DNA of 64,000 bases from Hydractinia symbiolongicarpus (Eukaryota; Cnidaria; Hydrozoa; Anthoathecata; Hydractiniidae), in contig NC_079887.1 of NCBI RefSeq assembly GCF_029227915.1, positions 15,311,650 to 15,375,649 on the forward strand. Direction: 5' to 3'. Numbering within the stretch: position 1 is the stretch's first letter; each line of letters opens with the position of its first letter. Positions 1 through 10,906 of the stretch are shown piece by piece. A program made the position numbers and the translations under genes. Below the pieces are notes generated by a model. That model did no database searches. It was not told where the DNA came from and saw nothing but the letters and a program-made list of their open reading frames with translations.

Positions 1-210
1 AGTCTTTCTAGGGTTCTCAATATAAGAGAGTAAAATTTTCAAATAAGCCCCCAGTTTCCCAAGGTAGTTTTCGATTAAGCGCCCCCTTTTATCAGGTGGG
101 CACTTCTTCGATGAAGAGCTTAATAAGCGCTGGGCTCTTTTTGAACTTTGAGGAAATTACCTAGTCCCTTATTCAAGGGAGGGGCGCTTAATCAGATCAT
201 TACGGTATGT
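1..210. repeat. Foldback MITE-like element, cut by window edge
   Basis: The segment is rich in runs such as AAGCGCCCCC and GGGGCGCTTAATCAG and ends with ATCATTACGGTA at about 199-210. Read in reverse, this end starts TACCGTAATGATCTGATTAAGC. The layout resembles the TA-flanked foldback element inside the TUFM gene (49118-49236), whose termini are TACAGTAATGCG-like with AAACGCCC runs. The left end lies outside the window, so length and target-site duplication cannot be seen. Family assignment is inference. Confidence 0.45.
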
Positions 211-245
211 TAAAATTATAATTATTAATTATTGTTTTAGTATGT

Positions 246-1302
246 AAATATGCCTAAAGAAGGTTTGTCAAATGATGAATGGAATTGTCGGCTGGAAAGG
301 TATGCCAACAGAAATTGTGTTTGGTCGTGGGCAACGCCCCCTCAAAAGGTTCACGATGGGCTAAAATCTTGGAAAAAATAGACCAATGTCCATTGCACAA
401 GTCTTTAGGCAGTGTGAATTTGTTTGGAAGCAAAATTGTTTGTAACTGTGGCTTTCACAAGGAAAAGGTATTTTAAATGTTTTTTGTTGAAAGATTTTGT
501 AGACCTGTGCGTTAATGGATAGATACTGGTTCAAATCCAGTCTGCTTTAGTATTGTACAAAACATCAAAAGTAGCTTGTTGGAAGGTCATCCATGCACTT
601 TTCTATCCACACTTTACTTATGCATTCATGTTATAGGTATCTTCAAAGGCATTAGTTCATAAGAGGTTTATACATTCAAAATTACCTGTAAGCTTTACAT
701 AGCTAATACAATTCTGTTATGCCTCCACGTTCTGATGGATATGCTTACGTATAAACTTATTTTTTTCTAATAGCTATTAACCACATCATCTTTTACATTA
801 ACATCCAGAACAATTGCAACTATTGTTAAATCAAAGTCTAGCATATCTTTACCTCTAGAAAGTAAGGAGTTGATTTCAACGACACTATTGGATAAAAAGC
901 AAATGCAACCTAATGAAGTAGTAAGTTACTTTCCATCCACTTTTTTTCTAACCATGCTAATGTACTGTTCTACTACCAACAGATTTTTATCAGTTACTAG
1001 TAGAACAGCCAACGCAAAATGTAAGTATAACTGTATAAAATTCTCTTGGTTGTAAAACAAGATTAGTGTGTTCAGATTGGAGAATAGAAATGTGAAGTGC
1101 ATTGACTCAAGTTATTTTTACATTTATTTGGTCTATTCAATTCCATAGACACCGACAAAATCACCCCAGCCTTTACAAACATTAGAAAATGAGTGTGTTG
1201 ATTCTGAAGTTGCACCTGGAATAAAAAATCAGATAACTGTAACACAACACTTACTAAATGCAGTTGTCCAGATCAAGATGTTCATTTGCAAACTACACTT
1301 TC
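246..1302 (+). pseudogene. Possible 5' exons of the DUF6729-type relic
   Basis: Several stretches look like coding exons with splice sites leading into the relic body at 1.5 kb. About 250-475 encodes a Cys/Trp-containing segment (including NRNCVWSWATPP) ending at a GTATTT donor. About 770-921 begins after CTAATAG, stays open, and ends at GTAAGT. About 1149-1302 begins after CCATAG, is open in the matching phase (TPTKSPQPLQTLENECVDSE) and ends at GTAAGT. A further acceptor TTTTTTTAG precedes the main body. Reading frames are broken within or between pieces, so a working product is unlikely. I do not recognise domains here; linkage to the downstream body rests on proximity, strand and splice phase. 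Confidence 0.35.
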
Positions 1303-1470
1303 TGTAAGTGGAATTCTTCTTCGGTTGCACACACGCCAAAGATGCATTTTTTGTTTATTCTTAAGATTTCATCCTTGTTTCTTTTATATGGCGTGCATTC
1401 TTTGTTCATTATAGAACTTCTTTATTCTTTATTTCCTTTTTAATCTGAAAGACAGTTCAATTTTTTTAGC

Positions 1471-3613
1471 CTAAAGTTCCACGACAGTCTATAGACTACA
1501 GTTGCTGATTGCCAAAAGGGTGGGAACAAAATATCACGCCAACTGATCGACAATGGATAGGTCGAAGTGTGTTCTGTTCCAAAGGAATACTTGCAACTCC
1601 CTTGAAATTGTGGCATCATCCCCCTGAGGTTTCTTCAAGAATTGTTAAACCAGATCCCAGGCAGTACTTCACACGGCGTCTCTTTTTGTGGGTTCCGCGG
1701 AGAATGTTTGCATTCGAATTTAAATGTTCATGTAGTCGCAGCTTTAAATCCAAGGGGCTGTACGGCAGAGTCAGAATTGTCTTGGATGTGAAAGACTACT
1801 TCTATGCAGTCACAGAATATCTATACTGTACTTGTGGCGTTACGTTGAACACGTGGAATTCCAGAATACTCGAACAGCTGCCGTATGCACTGAGAGTACG
1901 ATTTCCGATTGTTCTGACATGAAAGTATGTTTGCCATGCTTCACTGGTCACGATACTACGCTTAAGGGCATTGTGAAACAGTCCAACAGCTCTTATGAAC
2001 GAGCTGATAGAAATTCACAGTGAAGAGTGGATGAAAAGACATATAGCGTACCTGTACGATTGCCAAAAACATAGTAATGGACCGGCTGGCCTGATGAATT
2101 CAGACAATGACTATGACATTGCGGAAGGTTTTCAGCTACTTCCTTGCGCTAGATGGTTTCTTGCAGCCTATACACGAGATGTTAACCGACAGTTAGCATC
2201 AATTACATCCACATTTGGCGAAGTATTGAAAATAGATTCGACAAAGAAAATTCTTCGAAAACTGGCAGGGGAGAACAGAAATTCAGCTAATTGGCAGACA
2301 AACGTTGGCAATGAATACGGCGCCATTTTACAATCCGTATTGACTAGCTCGGAGTCAAATGATGCACTTCCATCAATGGCAAATGGTATTGTTGCTTGCT
2401 ACGCTACTGCAAATGTGTCACCACCAACGTTGTTATACACTGATTGAGATTACTTCAATGAAAATAGTCCGTCAAAATATCAACAGCTATTCAGTGCCTG
2501 GAAAGACTTGGAAGTTCGACTCGACATATGGCATTTCATGAGAAGACTCGCCCGTGGGTATACTTCTGAGTCACACCCACTGTACGGACCATTTATGGCA
2601 GGCTTATCTTCAGCAATCTTCGAATGGGATCGGGAAGATCATGCAAAGCTAAAAGAAACGAGCTAAAAATTGCCGGAATTGCTAATCCCTCTGAGGACGC
2701 AATAACTAAAGCATTGCACAGAAAAGAAATGACGACATGTTGCAAGAGAAAAACAAAGGGCACCGAAGAAACAACATCAGGAGTCGAACACCTACTCTAT
2801 CTTTTACTGGTGTTACTGATTCGTTAGGGGTACCTTTGTTGAATGAAAATATGATCAACATCTGGACAGAGGAGAAACGTCACGTGAAATGTATCCAAGA
2901 ACTTTTGGACTTTCCTTTGTAAACGGTGACACGTTCATACACCAAGGGAGGCATCGTGCTACCTGTTTATCCTTGATCCTTGTGCACGTGGAAGTCCTCA
3001 CTGGAATCCTTCCATAACCACTTAGCGAAGTTTATTCCAGGTACTAGCGCAAACGCTGTTAACTTTCAAGCATATCTCCTAGATGGACTGATGAGATGGA
3101 ACGTTCTGAGAAAGGATGCAGTAAATGTGGACAAGGAACGTCTGAGGTCATTCGACTCAGAGCTGGTGTACCATCTAAATCATATATATATCGGTTCATG
3201 GCTCCTCCTTTAACAGCAGTGTTTCGCGAAATATATGTACTGGTGAGTTAATTGGAATTGAATATCTGTAAAATCAGATTAACCAGCCATTTAACAACGA
3301 TGTGATTTCCTGCAACATCAACGACGGAGTGGTAGTAGATGATGCTGGTTACGAGTCCTTGGACGAGAGAGATGTACTAAACGACCTGGTTCCAACAGAA
3401 ATAACGGTACAAGAGATTGAAAACGAAGAAACCAGCGTTGATGTATTGGGAGATAGCACAGACTCAAGAGGTATTCCTGGCTGGCATAAAGTGGACGCTT
3501 TGGCAACATATTTACTATCCATTGATGGATTGAGCATTACCACCGCCGCGTCAAACGAAATTATTCGGCTGTACAATCAATTGGACAGATACGACAAAGC
3601 TCCAATACATTAA
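1471..3613 (+). pseudogene. Decayed DUF6729-type repeat-family gene
   Basis: The translation is collinear with a repetitive protein family annotated DUF6729 in fish and cnidarian genomes, as I recall it: a Pro/Trp-rich start (WHHPPE), FTRRLFLWVPRRMFAFEFKC, KGLYGRVRIVLDVKDYFYA, then IDSTKKILRKLAGENRNSANW, WKDLEVRLDIWHFMRRLARG, RHVKCIQ, SLESFHNHLAKFIPGT and a C-terminal acidic segment ending near 3613. The frame is interrupted repeatedly: a stop just before the first block (about 1507), a stop at 1920, a stop before DYFNEN near 2445, and more at 2660-3210. It is therefore a relic. Function is unknown; a transposon-encoded role is plausible because two further damaged copies sit at 60.5-62.2 kb on the other strand. 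Confidence 0.7.
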
Positions 3614-3992
3614 AATCCAATGATAAAAAAAATAGCTAGGGGAAGATTTGCTTCCACAAAACGCAGCAGTCATGTTAACATAGTCTCCATGAAAAGATGT
3701 TTCTTGACAGGTGGCTCGCCTGCATTATCGCCATCCAAAAGTAGGTTAGTTGAAGCTATCTGCATCAAACTTTGCAGCAGTATGGTTGGTCCATCAACAA
3801 TAAATACATCAACCGGAGAAAGAAAATACTGTTCCAGATGGCGGCTGATTTTACCTGCATATAACAACGTAAGGGCAAGACCTTTTAACAGGCACAACTC
3901 ATCAACAGCAGTGCTAATATTGTTTTGTATAATAAACCAGCCGTTTCGGCAGGAAGTTCTGCGGCGTATTACTGATTTAGTATGACTGATTT

Positions 3993-4345
3993 AAAATTGG
4001 TCCGAAAATTAAAACTACTTTATTTTCGACAAAATTTGACAAAGGTAACAAAAAAATTATGCCGAACATGATGGTTACATCAAAATTTTGCTTTTTGTCA
4101 CCTAAATGTTATTTTAAGCTAAAATTGGTCAAAAAATTAAAATTACTGCATTTTCGACAAAATTTGACAAAGTAAACAAAAAGGTATGCTGAACATGATG
4201 GTGATATCAAAATTTTGATTTTTTGTCACCTAAATGTTATTTTAGGCCAAAATTGGTCCAAAAATTAAAATTACTTTATTTTCGACAAAATTTGGCAAAG
4301 TTAACAAAAAAAGTATGCTGAACATGATAGTGACATTAAAATGTT
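3993..4345. repeat. Tandem repeat, 128-bp unit, about 2.8 copies
   Basis: Three copies start with AAAATTGGTC at 3993, 4121 and 4249, giving an exact 128-base period. Shared blocks include TTTTCGACAAAATTTGACAA, GAACATGATGGT and TTTTGTCACCTAAATGTTAT. The third copy fades after about 4345. An echo of the TTTTGCTTTTTGTCAC block occurs again near 4461. No coding potential is seen. Confidence 0.9.
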
Positions 4346-4511
4346 AACTTTCAACCATGAATGATAGGCTGTATTTTTTCTTTTTTTTTACTAATATGGT
4401 TTTTTTAACTAAAGCTATTTCCTTTTTCGAACAATTAAGATCGTATATTATTTTTCTTTATTTTGCTTTTTGTCACTGAGTGACTTTCTTATACCCCGTT
4501 TTTTTTTTGTT

Positions 4512-4548
4512 GTTTTTTTTTTTTGGGTGGGGGGGGGGGGGGGGGGGG
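4512..4548. repeat. Poly-T run followed by 20-base poly-G run
   Basis: A T-rich tract ends at 4524 and is followed by GGGT and then twenty consecutive G residues (4529-4548). Such a tract could form a G-quadruplex and is also prone to length error in sequencing. Confidence 0.9.
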
Positions 4549-5373
4549 TTTACGAGGAATTTTCTATCAATATTATTGCCTTTCCGAATAGCAAAATATG
4601 TCGTGGCTAACTTCGTAACAGAAATCAAAATTTCATCGACAGCTTTTTATAAACTTTGTTGGCGAGCTAGTTTACGTATATTATACGTCTTGTTTTGTTT
4701 TTAAAACGAATTTTAGCCTGTTGAAACTCGTTGTACGAAATACAAATCTAGCTTCAATAAATTCCAGATCAATTAAAAGATCTAGCGAAACCAACTGAAC
4801 ATACAATGATAATGCAAAACGTATTTAAACCTTGTGCTACAGAGTAGTCTGTTATAACACTCAAAAACTAATAATTCCCGTACTGCTACACTACATTGGT
4901 ATCCTATCGTGCTTCACTAGTCTCGGTAGCAAAAACGGCGACAAAAAAGGAGCCTATTTTAAAGTTCTACCAGCTAAAGCCATAGAACAATTAACGAGAC
5001 AACTCATTTAAGGAAAAAACAGCATTGATGCAATGTCGCGAAATTCAAAGAATAATAAGTGTATCATTATCAAGACTTCCACGTTTGCGACCATATCCTA
5101 GCCAGCTGCAAGGCCATGTACACAATGACATATAAAGATCCTAAAGGTAAAAGCGGCCAGTTGAAATCAAAACCATCAAGAACTCAACTAGTAACGCGTA
5201 ATACTCTTCCTATTTATCCAGCTGCAACAATAGTATTGCCACAAGTATCCAATAGAACAGCAAGCCAATCAAATTCTGCTAATCCAACTATACTGCTGCT
5301 ATATGCTTTTACATATTCTAGAATTTTTCATCATTTTATGGGTTGTACACAGCAAAACATAATGAAATAGATA
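4549..5373. other. Intergenic, no gene assigned
   Basis: AT-rich sequence between the homopolymer and the SELENOM 3' end. A 103-codon open frame on the + strand (5059-5370) shows no family motif and has a low-complexity composition, so it is not called. Nothing else is recognisable. Confidence 0.5.
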
Positions 5374-5379
5374 TTTAAT
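5374..5379 (-). terminator. Candidate poly(A) signal of SELENOM
   Basis: ATTAAA on the minus strand lies about 40 bases past the SECIS hairpin, a sensible place for the SELENOM cleavage signal. It is a common hexamer in AT-rich DNA, so support is positional only. Confidence 0.35.
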
Positions 5380-5415
5380 TTCTGTCAAGATATTCACAAA
5401 TTTAAGTTATCACAA

Positions 5416-5457
5416 GATCAAGTTTTATGTTAATAAATGTTTGCATAAAACCGTCAT
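5416..5457 (-). promoter_or_regulatory. SECIS element in SELENOM 3' UTR
   Basis: On the minus strand, about 226 bases past the stop codon, the order ATGA - C - GGTTTTATG - CAAACATTTATTAA - CATAAAACT - TGAT appears. GGTTTTATG and CATAAAACT pair over nine bases (one G-T pair). The ATGA/TGAT pair supplies the non-Watson-Crick quartet of the SECIS core, and the apical loop begins with the conserved unpaired AA. A short lower helix (AAGTT/AACTT) is possible. Its position in the 3' UTR of a gene with an in-frame TGA at the expected Cys-Gly-Gly-Sec site makes it very likely to recruit SBP2 and the Sec-specific elongation factor. Confidence 0.85.
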
Positions 5458-5682
5458 AAAACTTTTACAGCAAAATATATAACTGAAGAAATTTTTTTAT
5501 ACTTAATTTGAGCAAAAACATAGAAAAACAAGTAATATGAAAATAGCATTAAATATGCTAAAAGTCTAATGACACTTTGTTAGTTCATCAAATAAAATAA
5601 GATTAAGAGGTGAAGGATTTCAAACAGGAAAAGGAAATGTATAGTAGAAAATAAATTATTTGGAGACTAGTAAATTGTTAAA

Positions 5683-8083
5683 TTATAATTCTTCTGTAGG
5701 TGGGGACGGAATCTCTTTTTGCGCTCGTTTAGAGAATCCACGATCTTCTAATGTCTTGCATATTTGTTCAGTCTCCATTTCATCAACAGCAATTCTCTGT
5801 AAAAAAAAATTGTTTAAAATTATTTCTAAGCAGCCACAAAGATTAGAAAAATTTATAACATTTCACTCTTAAATTCTTACATGCCTGAAATCCATACAAA
5901 AAGTGCTATATTTCCTTAGAAAATTAATTTTTCAAAATGACTGTAATGTATTTATTTTGTAAACAACGTTTTTGCTATAAAATTTGTTTCCTCAAAAAAT
6001 TATTTTTACAATAAGTCATACACAAAAAATTTTCCCAAAAACCTTTTTTTTAAAAATATAACACTACCTCTTCAGATTGATCATTCTTTATAAAAACCAA
6101 TTCAGGATCTGCTCCACCAATATATTTTACTTCAAAATTTTCACTGCATACAGTCAAGGTTATAAAAATATAGTAATTTAAAATTATTCATAGATTTACT
6201 TTTTCTAACTGGATAAAGTGTTATTTCCTCAAATAATTATTTTGCGCAAACCATGAGTATAATGCTTTTTGACAAAAAAAGAAGGCTAGAAAAAATATGT
6301 AACACTTATCCCACATCCCACACTTCCAGGCAATTTAATAAGAAAAAAAAAACCATAACCAGTGTGGGCAATGCAAAAATGCAAGAAAATCTTTATTAAA
6401 AATCTTTTTTTTAATTCCTTTAATTCTTAAATAATAGTTGAGCTTGAACGGTCTTATCTGACGATGTTCTTTAAAATATTATTTAAAACTACAAAAAGTA
6501 CACACTGTTTTGAAAGAAAGGATACTATAGATGAGCATGATCATTAATAAATGCCTTCACCTGTAGTAGAAATTTTTTTTAAAAAAAATAAAACATGCTA
6601 CTAATTAATTAAAATTCAAGCAAAAATGATACTACAGGTCCCCAAGTTTTTACCTGAGTATCTAGATCCGGTACAGTCCCTAATGGTATAGTGTAATTTA
6701 AAATATATTCAGTTAGAATTTCACAATTCTATTGACAAGTTGTTAGTTTTTCATACAGATCAAGTATGAAAATACTTCAAAAAATTGTTTCTTTAGGTTA
6801 AAAATTTCTGGAAATGGTTTGCTTTGCCTGTTTCATGTGCCTGTTACAAAATCAGCCAAGGGACAAGTCTAGTTGAACAAAAAGTGAAGTCCTACCTTAG
6901 GAAGGCGATTCAAACGTCATCCACCACATGTCTATTGAAAAACAGTTATTGAAATTATTATTAAAATATTCATGCTCGTTAGGCCATTACCAAAAACATT
7001 AGCATCATTTCAGATGTACCGTGATAGCTTATGTTTAATTACCTTAAAAGAAAAAAAATTACTTAGAAATTTATTATAGGGGAGAAGTGTTGTTTTGAGA
7101 TCTAAAATTAATAATAAGTTGCGTGACATATAGTAGCACACAATGAATGAAAGTTACGATTCTAGCTATGAGACGAGAGATACAAGAAATACCTACAACA
7201 CTTTCTAAGCCATGCATTAACTTGGAAATTCTAGGTAAGTAGCATTTAACATAACAAGTTTCCTTCTGAATGTCTGCTTAACAAAATGATCCATGTCAAG
7301 GCCCACAAGGTTCCTGATCTCAGAGGAAAAAGGCTAAGCTGAAGTCAGCAACAATTTTAAAGATCTAACCAAATAACCTACAACTTAGTATTGTAAATGA
7401 AGAATAGGCCAGGCGTGCAACACTTCCCACACCCAAAGTTGTTTTTGTGGTTTTGAGGTGTGCCATTTCCAATTTTTCAATTACTGCACTACAATGGAGG
7501 AGGGTGTTACGACAAGCATATCTTTCCTTGTATTTTTGCTTTATGCATTCAAATTATAATATTTTTTTGTTGTTCTCTTGTTTTGATTTATGAAAACAAG
7601 TAGCTTTTAAGGTGAAAAGATTAAAATACTTGCATGCTCCAAAACTTTGCTTGAAAAAGTTGTGCAGCAATTATTTTTTTTGTGTTGTTACGAAAAGTTA
7701 TACAGCAAGTTATACTTGTGCTGATTCAAAATTTTACACCAAGTTATTCCTTCTTAAAATAAAATCAACAGAGAAATTAAAAAAAAAAATTAGTGCTCTT
7801 TTAATGTTTTTAGCACAGTCTTGACAGAATAATCATAGCAAAGGAGGATGCTACACAATAATAATCTGCCTTGTTTCCTATAACTATTTTAATATAGCTA
7901 GCTAGCTAGCTAGCTATATCAAATTAAGTAGTTTTTCTTGACAGGAGGTGAAAGCGACAATAATGGTTGCATTTTATTTGACTTATGGCTAGGTGTTTTT
8001 ACCTCTAATCTTGACTCTTTATAGTCCGCAACAGCAGCTAAAACTACAAAAGATAGCAAAAAACCTATCAACACAGTCTTCAT
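5683..8083 (-). CDS. SELENOM: Selenoprotein M (thioredoxin-like ER selenoprotein)
   Basis: Five exons on the minus strand: 8083-8003, 6931-6896, 6560-6526, 6143-6068 and 5796-5683, giving 113 residues. Exon 1 encodes a signal peptide (MKTVLIGFLLSFVVLAAVA) followed by DYKESRLE. A Met nine codons upstream (8110) is also in frame, but the chosen Met gives a compact signal. Exon 2 encodes TCGG-U-RLNRLPK, where U is a TGA (6917-6919), matching the CXXU redox motif of the SelM/Sep15 family. Exons 3-5 give VKAFINDHAHLY, ENFEVKYIGGADPELVF and a Glu-rich end. The GGADPELV block is the family signature. Length fits once the signal is removed. The product is expected in the ER lumen as a thiol-disulfide oxidoreductase. 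A gene finder treating TGA as stop would miss exons 3-5. Confidence 0.92.
5984..6243. repeat. Two TTTCCTCA...AATTATT motif copies
   Basis: Copies at about 5986-6008 (GTTTCCTCAAAAAATTATTT) and 6224-6243 (ATTTCCTCAAATAATTATTT). One sits in SELENOM intron 4 and one in intron 3, on either side of the exon at 6068-6143. They match the unit found in long arrays in MKS1 introns 1 and 5. Confidence 0.6.
7490..7525 (-). repeat. Dispersed GTCGTAACACCCTCC repeat
   Basis: The minus strand reads GCTTGTCGTAACACCCTCCT, a match to copies at about 32640, 32755 and 33355 inside the TIR-bounded element. Here it lies in SELENOM intron 1. Confidence 0.6.
7895..7920. repeat. (TAGC)n microsatellite
   Basis: Uninterrupted TAGC/AGCT repeats of about six units flanked by TATA, within SELENOM intron 1. 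Confidence 0.9.
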
Positions 8084-8110
8084 CGCTCTTTCGTGCACCT
8101 TGTTTACCAT

Positions 8111-10906
8111 TCAACTGACGCTCGCCTCGCTCTGTTTTATTCATCAAAAGTGTATGTGTTCTTTTTCAAATATGTACAAATTCATGACTGTGTATTACTT
8201 TGATAAACTGTATTTCGACTGATTTTTTTTAAAAAAGTAGGAAGTTAATTCCTACAAATTACTATCATTTAATTATTTTTTTTGTTTTTTCAAACTTTTA
8301 AGGATATTTTTATTATTTTCCAAAAATAAAGTAAAACAATAACGGTGACCTGTTGGTTTGTGTTTTATAAAAATAGTTGCATGTAAAAAAATCACAAATT
8401 ACTTTGCGCGCACACGAAAAAATAAAGGGTCTTGCATTACTGCCAGCTGTAACTAACTAGCAGTGTTTGTGTATGTGATTATTTTGCTCCACCAATAATT
8501 TACTTCGTCAATTGTTCAACTAGAACCCCAAAGACTTTTCTACAGTGTTTTTAAACCCCATTTGACTAAGCCACGGGATGGAGACGTACTTTTTTTATAT
8601 TCCAGATCCCACTCATGCTTTGAATTTTTTTAATCATTTTTTAACAAAAATGACCAACATATTTGAATTTAGCATCAAAATTTATAGAAAAATGAGAGTT
8701 TCAAGTTTTTACACTAAGTACAGCCGCCTCTTTAAGTAACCAAACATTTAATTTTTTTTAAAACCACACAAATCCAAATATTCTACTTGTTATACTCAAA
8801 AGTTTTTCTGGTTCCTGTTTTAAAATTTGATGATGTTAACCTGGATTCCTAATCCATATTTTCCAGTAAATTATTCATATTTTAGCTTATTAAGAACCCA
8901 AATTGGTTACAGGAGAAGAACTTGTGTCAATACACCTTTACGATAATTCAGGAAAACTAACACTCCATTGCAGCTTATTTAGTGATCAGAGGAGGTAAAC
9001 ATCACACTTTTATAAGAGTTTATTAATGAGAAAACACGTTTTTTCGTGATAACTTTTCTTGCTGAGCTTTGTTTTTAATGAAAAAAACACATAAGTTGTA
9101 TCTTATTATTATTAACGTTGCCTGAAAATTTGAAAGAAATTGATATGACAGAAGTTAAAAAACTGGAGAAAACACGCTTTCGTCTCTAACAAACTTTCAT
9201 AAAAACACGATTTTTACCTCCTTTTTTCCGATATTGTAAAACGATGGAGAGCAGTAGGAACACATGTACAATTGAATTATCGTAAAGGTGTATTTGCTAG
9301 ATGCGTTTGCAGCAGTTGAATATGTTCAATCTAAAAAATATACGTTATATACATAATTTAGGTAAATGTAAGAACAGCCTGAGCCTGAAGTGCATAAATT
9401 TTTACAATGTGAATATAAAGTATAAATAATTACCAACTTACCACAAATAATGCGTTAATTTTGAAATGTGGGTTAAAAAATCGAAGCACGATATAAACTT
9501 GATTGATGCAGCGTTTTGGCTAGTCAATACCATTGTGCTTCAGCTAGTTAAGGGTCATTATATAATATATATGAGTGGTTGATATTGATATTTTAATGAT
9601 GTTTAAAGCTTATGAAACTCATGTGACAAAAGTTGATTTTGGATTTACCTTGTATATTCTTTTAAAAAAATTCAGTTTTTAAAGATTTGGAACTCAAAAT
9701 ATTTTTTAATTATGCATTAATTCTGACATTAAAAAAGAATAATTGCTTTTATAGATCATAATTATAATTACTAATGTTAAAATTCATGTAAAAATGTTAG
9801 ACATACCAACTCAAGGGCTAAAAACATAAATTTTGTAAAACTTTTGAATGCCACATCTCAGCTAATTAATAATGAGATGCGTAATTGATGGAACTTTAGG
9901 ATCAAAAATGTCCGGCAGTAATCAGCATACATGACAAACTCACAGACAGCTTTTCATGCTCTTTCATACAAAATCCATGTCTTTTTGAGCAGGAAGTATA
10001 TAATCTTTGAATTATTTCCAGCAGAATATAACAAAGGATGTAAATTAGCAGCTTCTAGTCAGTAAATAATACAGTTTAGAACTGCTTTTTAAAATTTTAC
10101 TTTTAGGTTCATAGCATTGTGATGTTGTTGTCTAGGAATGTGTATAACATATGTAGATATTAGTTTGAAAAAACTTAATCTGTGCTTAAAATTTTGCACT
10201 GTAAAGTTACACTTTTTATGACAGTGATAGTAATAGTTGTAGTATTGTTTTTTTATCAATAAGTCTTACAAATGAAAAAATTATAATTGCAATGAATATT
10301 TTATTAAAAAATGACCATTTGATTTGAGACAATATTTCAAGTTCTTTCATGTAAAAACAAGTTGTTTTAACTAAGGTAGGTAAAAGATAAGGCTAAAAAA
10401 CAAGCTTATTTAGTTGGTTATATTTATGTCATTCTTTTATTTATGTGTACTGTGTAAGATGTGTAACAGGGTTCAAATTTAAAATTAAAGTTAGTTCTCC
10501 TTGCTGTCTATACACAAGAAAACCTCAATGGAGTTGTGATATGGGATAGACCACTTGCTATACATCACTCTTTATTGTTGTTTTTTTGTTACAACCATTA
10601 TAGAAATCAGTGATACAAATGGTTAATTAAAAATTTGGATTTACATTTTAACATTTTCTTCTTAAAATAATTCACAAAAATAATACAATTTGCAAATTGC
10701 TAATTTTAATTCCCAAATTGTAAATTACCATCCGCTAATTAGAAACCTGTGTGAACTTAAAAGTATACAATTCTGAAATTTTATTTGTTCCTTGTCATCC
10801 TTTTTGATGTAGAATTTCGCTTTAGTTGAAGCATTCATTTGTGCCTAAATGATGGTAATTGTTTATTTTTTAGATATTTTATAACAAATATAAACTTCTG
10901 CACAGC
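8111..10906. other. Head-to-head intergenic region, SELENOM / MKS1
   Basis: About 2.8 kb separate the two divergent start codons, so both promoters should lie here. No clear TATA box or core element can be singled out in such AT-rich DNA. The segment holds one foldback repeat (8931-9292) and no convincing coding frame. Confidence 0.5.
8931..9292. repeat. Inverted-repeat pair, possible MITE
   Basis: TACACCTTTACGATAATTCA at 8931-8950 is exactly the reverse complement of 9273-9292. This 20-base perfect inverted repeat bounds about 360 bases. Inner segments (GAGGTAAAC near 8993 and TTTACCTCC near 9216) are also roughly complementary. This fits a small TIR element; no clear target duplication is visible. 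Confidence 0.55.

Noticed and set aside
505-550. tRNA-like phrase CTGGTTCAAATCCAG
   Set aside because: Looks like a T-arm/B-box, but no acceptor stem, D-arm or anticodon arm fits around it; at most a SINE fragment.
5059-5370. 103-codon + strand open frame
   Set aside because: No motif, Ser/Gln/Thr-rich composition and no splice context; it lies just past the SELENOM 3' UTR on the other strand.
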